Assembly: GCF_958295425.1 (NCBI RefSeq)
Contig: NC_081147.1
Coordinates: 2,439,290 to 2,503,289 of the forward strand
Source: Solea solea
Taxonomy: Eukaryota; Chordata; Actinopteri; Pleuronectiformes; Soleidae
DNA: 64,000 bases
Direction: 5' to 3'
Position 1 is the first letter of the stretch; each line of letters opens with the position of its first letter. The notes below the pieces were generated by a model that was given only the letters and a program-made list of their open reading frames with translations, did no database searches and was not told where the DNA came from. Of this stretch, positions 60,701 through 64,000 are shown one piece after another. Position numbers and translations under genes: made by a program.

Positions 60701-63700
60701 GTGAGTTGAACACAGTTAGCTCCTCGGCTAACGGCTAACATGGTGTTTATTTCCTTACTTTCTTTGCTGTTATTAACTTATTTAGCAAAAAAGAACACGA
60801 AGAGTAATAACGTTAAATTGTACTATAACTATGTGTTATCGTAGTTCACACTTGAGTGTCATTTAAGCGCCTTTTCTAAGCTTTTTTCCGCTAGTGAAAG
60901 TGAATTGCAAATGGATGAAGTTATTTTTAAGTAGACATTTTAATGCAGTTGATTTACATTATCAATAAATTAATTCGCTGTATTAACAAACTTAACAAGA
61001 TATGACAAATGTGCAGCATAGGGTTAGATTAGAACCAAAAAAAGTGGATTAAATGTATGTACTGTGTAGAAAAAGTAATGGGACTGGATAAGCCTGAATG
61101 TGACTTATATAAAGAATGTTTATGTCATAATTCAGACAGGTCAGGTTTTTTGTAACATCTTTCTAATTCCTGCTACTTTTTTTGTTCATTCATTGATGGC
61201 GAGCAGTTTTGAAGTGTTGCTTAACTTGTGTTAAGGCTCCTAACAGCAAAGGCTGCGCATTTAAAGCTGTAAAAGTAAGAATATTTCAACATCGATGGCA
61301 ACAATCATTATTAGGATCTGATTTAGGACATAATGTAAAATCTGTTGCCAATAATAGGACCTGAATCCCATGTAGTCGTTTTCATCATGAAAAGGACAAT
61401 TTGGTTATTTATGTTGTTTCAGATTCTCAAATTCTTTAATACTTTTTTCTACAATATCTGTATTTTTTTAACTTAATATATATATATATATATTCCTTAA
61501 ACAATGAAAATCCCAAAACATAAACGAAAAGTTGGAGAAAGTAGAATAATCTTACATTATATGCCCCTTTTTAACAAGACATTCATTAACAAAATATGGT
61601 ACAGTAAAAAAATAAATAAAGCTGACACAGGCTATTATGTCCAACTGTTTCTCAGACACTAAAACGACATATTTCCTTATTAAATGAATAACCGGACAAA
61701 GTGGCTCTCACAGTGTCGAGAGCAGTGACCTGCAGCCTTTGTGTGTGTAGGTTCGACACCACGCCCTGACTGTGAATAAGAACATATGTGTCAGTAAAAC
61801 AGGAGGCAGGAGGCCCCTCAGACCATGAAAGTGTTTGTTTAAGGCGTGTGAAGCTTCACTTGCCTCCCTTTGTTACTGCACGGAGAAATGCAACCCTCAG
61901 TCTGTGTAAATAAGAAGAAATAAAACATGTTTTTTTATGACTTCATGTTTTATTACAGGCACTGCTTGACTGCTTTTTCACTGTGAAGCAGATTTACAAA
62001 TGTATTGTGTGTTTGTTGTGTTGTGCAGGCGTCGGCAGCAGCGCCAGCAGTCAGTGGGACTTCTGGGGAAGCACGTTGGTGACGTCCTCGTACGTCCGAC
62101 TCACCCCGGACGAGAGGAGCAAACAGGGATCCATCTGGAACACAATGGTGAGGAAGAACTGGCAAACGGTGGTGAATATCTCCTGTACTGTGTGGTCACA
62201 TTTAAAACCTGCGTCCTGTTTCTGCAGCCTTGTTACCTGAAGGACTGGGAGATGCACGTGCAGTTTAAAGTTCATGGGTCGGGGAAAAAGAATCTCCACG
62301 GCGATGGCATCGCCCTCTGGTACACGAAGGAAAAACTGCACCCAGGTGAAGACGACTGATTCTTTTAATATTCTGTGAAAGAAGGGTTTATTTTTTCTTC
62401 ATTAATCCATTAGTTGTTCTGGCAATAAAATCTCAGAAAATATTGTTTACCCTAACCTGAAAACCTCAAATATCTCGTATCATTCAGTTTACTCTCACAG
62501 AGAAGCAAAAAGGCACAACCCTAACCCTTACCCAGACCATATTCACTTTTAAGAAGCTGATATTAATATAATATCTCTGAAATTATTTAATTTATTACCT
62601 TAAATAGTTGACAAATCACTTACTAGTCACTTACTTTTCAATTTCTTTACTTTTAAGTTTCCATAAATCAAAAAATGCAACAATGAATTGTCGTCTGCTG
62701 CTGCTCCTCCTCTCACCACCAGTATTTTATTCTGAAACATAAGGCCTGACTTCCTGTTAGTGTTTCACAATAAAGGCTGACACTACACACGTTATATTGA
62801 ACATTAAAATCATAAAGGAAGGGAAGTGTTTTAATTAATATAGAACAGACTGCAATTCTCTCAGCCTTCATATATTAGTCAGTGCTCCAGATCATGAAGG
62901 GCAGCACCAGTAAAGGTAAGACTGTTGTCCAGACATGTACATTCGTCCCCCTGTCCTTCAGAGAGATACTTAATATGAAAGCACGCTCCATCAGGACGCT
63001 TTCTCCATCCTGTGAGATCGTTGTCATGCCTGTCGTCTTCATCAGTGCTGACCACAGAGCGGTCGGTGTGTGTGTGTGAGACAGGCCTGCTCATGTCTCA
63101 CCTCATCCCTGTCCCTGTCCGTCCTCAGGCTCCGTGTTTGGAAACCAAGATCCGTTTCTTGGCCTGGCTATTTTTTTGGATACCTTCCGCAATGACCTCC
63201 ATGGGATGGATGTAAGTGTGCAGTGTGTGTGTGGCTCCCGCGTGGTCGATTGACCCCGCCCTGTTTTGTTTTGCAGGGCCCGTGTTTTCCAACAATGCTC
63301 ACTTCCACGGGCTGGCCGTGTTTATAGATACTTACTCTAACGACGATACGTCGGACGTGAGTCGCTGCTCAGGTTTTATTTTACCTGTCGGCATCGTGTC
63401 AGTGGACAGTTTCGTGTCTTTGCTTTCTGCCGGCATGTTGTCTGACCCTTTGACCCCTGAAGCACGGCAACAAGACTTTCACACTGCAGCTGAAATTAAA
63501 TAATAAACCTTTTATTTTAGTGTTTTTCCTGCATTTTGAAAAGTAAAAATCAATCGCTCTGGGTCAATAAATTGGGAAAACCTTTACTCATCTATTGTTT
63601 TGAATATTTCATAACATTCTCCCTTTTTTTCTGTAATTTGAGTCGTCGTAAACTAATATTTCAGCCGGAATATTAGACATGAACCTCATTTTAAAATCGC

Positions 63701-64000
63701 TGCCATGTGAAGGAGGCTTTTGCGTACTAAGCATGAGATGTGGGCCTTGTTCATTATTTTTTATTTCACATATTCATTTGTCCGTCATCTTTCATGTGTT
63801 CATCGCGTGCTTGTCGTGACTTAGCCGCCGCTTCTCTGTCTCCAGCGCTCCTTCCCGTACATTTCCGCCATGGTGAACAACGGCACGGTGAGCTACGACC
63901 ACAGCAAAGACGGCCGCCTGTCGGAGCTGGGAGGCTGCTCGGCCGAGATCAGGAACCGGGAGCACGACACGTACCTCGCCGTCCGCTACTCCAAAGGAAG
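60553..64000 (+). CDS. lman2: lman2 (VIP36) L-type lectin, 5' part, exons 1-5, runs off the window
   Basis: Type I membrane lectin that binds high-mannose N-glycans in a calcium-dependent way and cycles between ER, ERGIC and cis-Golgi during glycoprotein transport and quality control. Joined exons give a leucine-rich signal peptide (about residues 1-28), a mature start DITDGNAEHLKREHSL and most of the L-type lectin beta-sandwich. Sugar and metal residues fall where the family predicts: Asp115 in HGDGIALWYT, Asp146 and Asn150 in the exon-4 segment, His174 and Asp177 in SYDHSKD (human VIP36 Asp131, Asp162, Asn166, His190, Asp193). Asn167 in NNGT is the conserved N-glycosylation sequon. The mature start DITDGN and RLTPDERSKQGSIWN favour LMAN2 over LMAN2L. 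The membrane segment and cytoplasmic tail lie beyond the edge. Two alternative fourth exons are present. Family identification is near certain; LMAN2 versus a fish paralogue is slightly less so. Confidence 0.95.
60701..62028 (+). other. lman2: lman2 intron 1
   Basis: AT-rich intron of 1328 bases. The stretch 61690-61790 contains a tRNA-like box B (GGTTCGACACC at 61751) and a CAGTGTCGAGAGCAGTG block resembling a decayed SINE head. A short TA run sits at about 61477-61494. Nothing else is recognised. Confidence 0.6.
62029..62147 (+). CDS. lman2: lman2 exon 2: start of the lectin domain
   Basis: The acceptor TTGTGCAG|GC follows a 1328-base intron. The exon is 119 bases and encodes GVGSSASSQWDFWGST through SKQGSIWNTM, ending in phase 0 at ATG|GTGAGG. 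It matches the beginning of the VIP36 carbohydrate-recognition domain. Reading on past the donor gives a longer open frame that is an intron artefact. Confidence 0.93.
62228..62345 (+). CDS. lman2: lman2 exon 3: HGDG sugar-binding strand
   Basis: Separated from exon 2 by an 80-base intron ending TTTCTGCAG. The exon is 118 bases and encodes PCYLKDWEMHVQFKVHG through KEKLHP, ending after one base of a Gly codon (phase 1). KKNLHGDGIALWYT carries Asp115, the equivalent of the mannose-contacting Asp131 of human VIP36. This phase-1 donor is what makes the two downstream fourth exons alternatives. Confidence 0.94.
62346..63128 (+). other. lman2: lman2 intron 3, with MITE remnant
   Basis: This 783-base intron precedes the alternative exon pair. 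62385-62660 resembles a decayed copy of the GGGCTGCAACTA element seen elsewhere in this window: AAATCTCAGAAAATATTG, a GAGAAGCAAAAAGG block and ATTCACTTTTAAGAAGCTG line up with the copies at 7.8 and 56.5 kb. The part before exon 4a is pyrimidine-rich. Confidence 0.5.
63129..63211 (+). CDS. lman2: lman2 alternative exon 4a (mutually exclusive candidate)
   Basis: The exon is 83 bases between a strong pyrimidine-rich acceptor (CCCTGTCCGTCCTCAG) and donor GAT|GTAAGTG. It enters in phase 1 and leaves in phase 0, exactly like exon 4b. It encodes the split Gly, then SVFGNQDPFLGLAIFLDTF and RNDLHGMD. The metal-site Asp146 and Asn150 are kept, while the loop after them is one residue longer than in 4b and different in charge. 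It is about 50 percent identical in protein to 4b, so the two arose by an exon duplication that is not recent. No stop or damaged splice site suggests it is dead. Confidence 0.85.
63277..63356 (+). CDS. lman2: lman2 alternative exon 4b (canonical-like)
   Basis: The exon is 80 bases, with acceptor TGTTTTGTTTTGCAG and donor GAC|GTGAGTC. It encodes the split Gly, then PVFSNNAHFHGLAVFIDTY and SNDDTSD. The GPVF start and FHGLA followed by an acidic DTYxND segment resemble human LMAN2 more closely than 4a does, so 4b is the likelier ancestral form. Asp146 and Asn150 of the calcium/mannose site are present. If 4b is spliced after 4a it is read one base out and meets TAG at 63325-63327. Confidence 0.9.
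63846..64000 (+). CDS. lman2: lman2 exon 5, partial at the window edge
   Basis: The acceptor CTCTGTCTCCAG opens a phase-0 exon encoding RSFPYISAMVNNGTVSYDH and on to EHDTYLAVRYSKG, cut by the window end. It contains the NNGT glycosylation sequon, His174 and Asp177 of the sugar/metal site, and Cys186 (human Cys202, half of the conserved disulfide). It joins in frame to either 4a or 4b. The exon is GC-rich compared with the surrounding introns. Confidence 0.93.

Noticed and set aside
62000..62359. Long open frames through lman2 exons 2-3 in other frames or with the intron retained
   Set aside because: They cross clear GT-AG introns and lose the lectin homology.
1..64000. CRISPR array, prokaryotic operons, rRNA, viral genome
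   Set aside because: The regular repeats found are tandem satellites without spacers, and the gene structure is intron-containing vertebrate; no viral coding was recognised.

Overview
The window is vertebrate nuclear DNA, almost certainly from a teleost fish and probably a spiny-rayed (percomorph-type) one. The evidence is a multi-exon gene with GT-AG introns, one of them only 65 bases. There are long CA/TG, TA and GA microsatellites, fish-type LINE reverse-transcriptase fragments (L2/CR1-like), tRNA-headed SINEs, and several miniature inverted-repeat elements of kinds I recognise from teleost genomes. No prokaryotic gene organisation, CRISPR array, rRNA or intact tRNA gene is visible. Most long open frames are chance or repeat-derived.

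One gene is secure. The 5' part of lman2 (VIP36, an L-type cargo lectin of the ER-Golgi pathway) runs on the + strand from 60553 off the right edge. Exons 1 (60553-60700), 2 (62029-62147), 3 (62228-62345) and the start of exon 5 (63846-64000+) are clear. Between exons 3 and 5 lie two homologous exons, 4a (63129-63211) and 4b (63277-63356), separated by 65 bases. They have the same phases and encode alternative versions of the segment carrying part of the calcium/mannose site. Using both, or neither, breaks the frame, so the pair looks like a strictly mutually exclusive cassette. This is the most interesting signal in the window.

The other 60 kb is gene-poor. 1-8.2 kb holds nested interspersed repeats and microsatellites. 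10.8-13.9 kb holds a short satellite array of about 178 bases per unit and a decayed array of about 320 bases per unit. At 13.9-14.5 kb there is a CpG-rich block with a good minus-strand splice donor, possibly the first exon of a gene running left. 16.2-17.7 kb carries a 5'-truncated LINE on the minus strand. 26.9-30.3 kb holds a duplicated 113-base block followed by phase-compatible exon-like segments, possibly a small unrecognised gene. 33.2-35.1 and 49.3-49.9 kb hold more LINE 3' ends. 40-51 kb holds SINEs, an intact MITE with a perfect 8-base target duplication, and a near-palindromic element. 56.4-56.9 kb is a MITE with an internal 42-base minisatellite. 60.1-60.5 kb looks like the lman2 promoter, with a YY1-type site and three inverted CCAAT boxes.

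Repeat family names come from memory of fish repeats, not from a database search. Edges of old repeats are approximate. Splice sites were chosen by reading frame, consensus and, for lman2, agreement with the known protein family.
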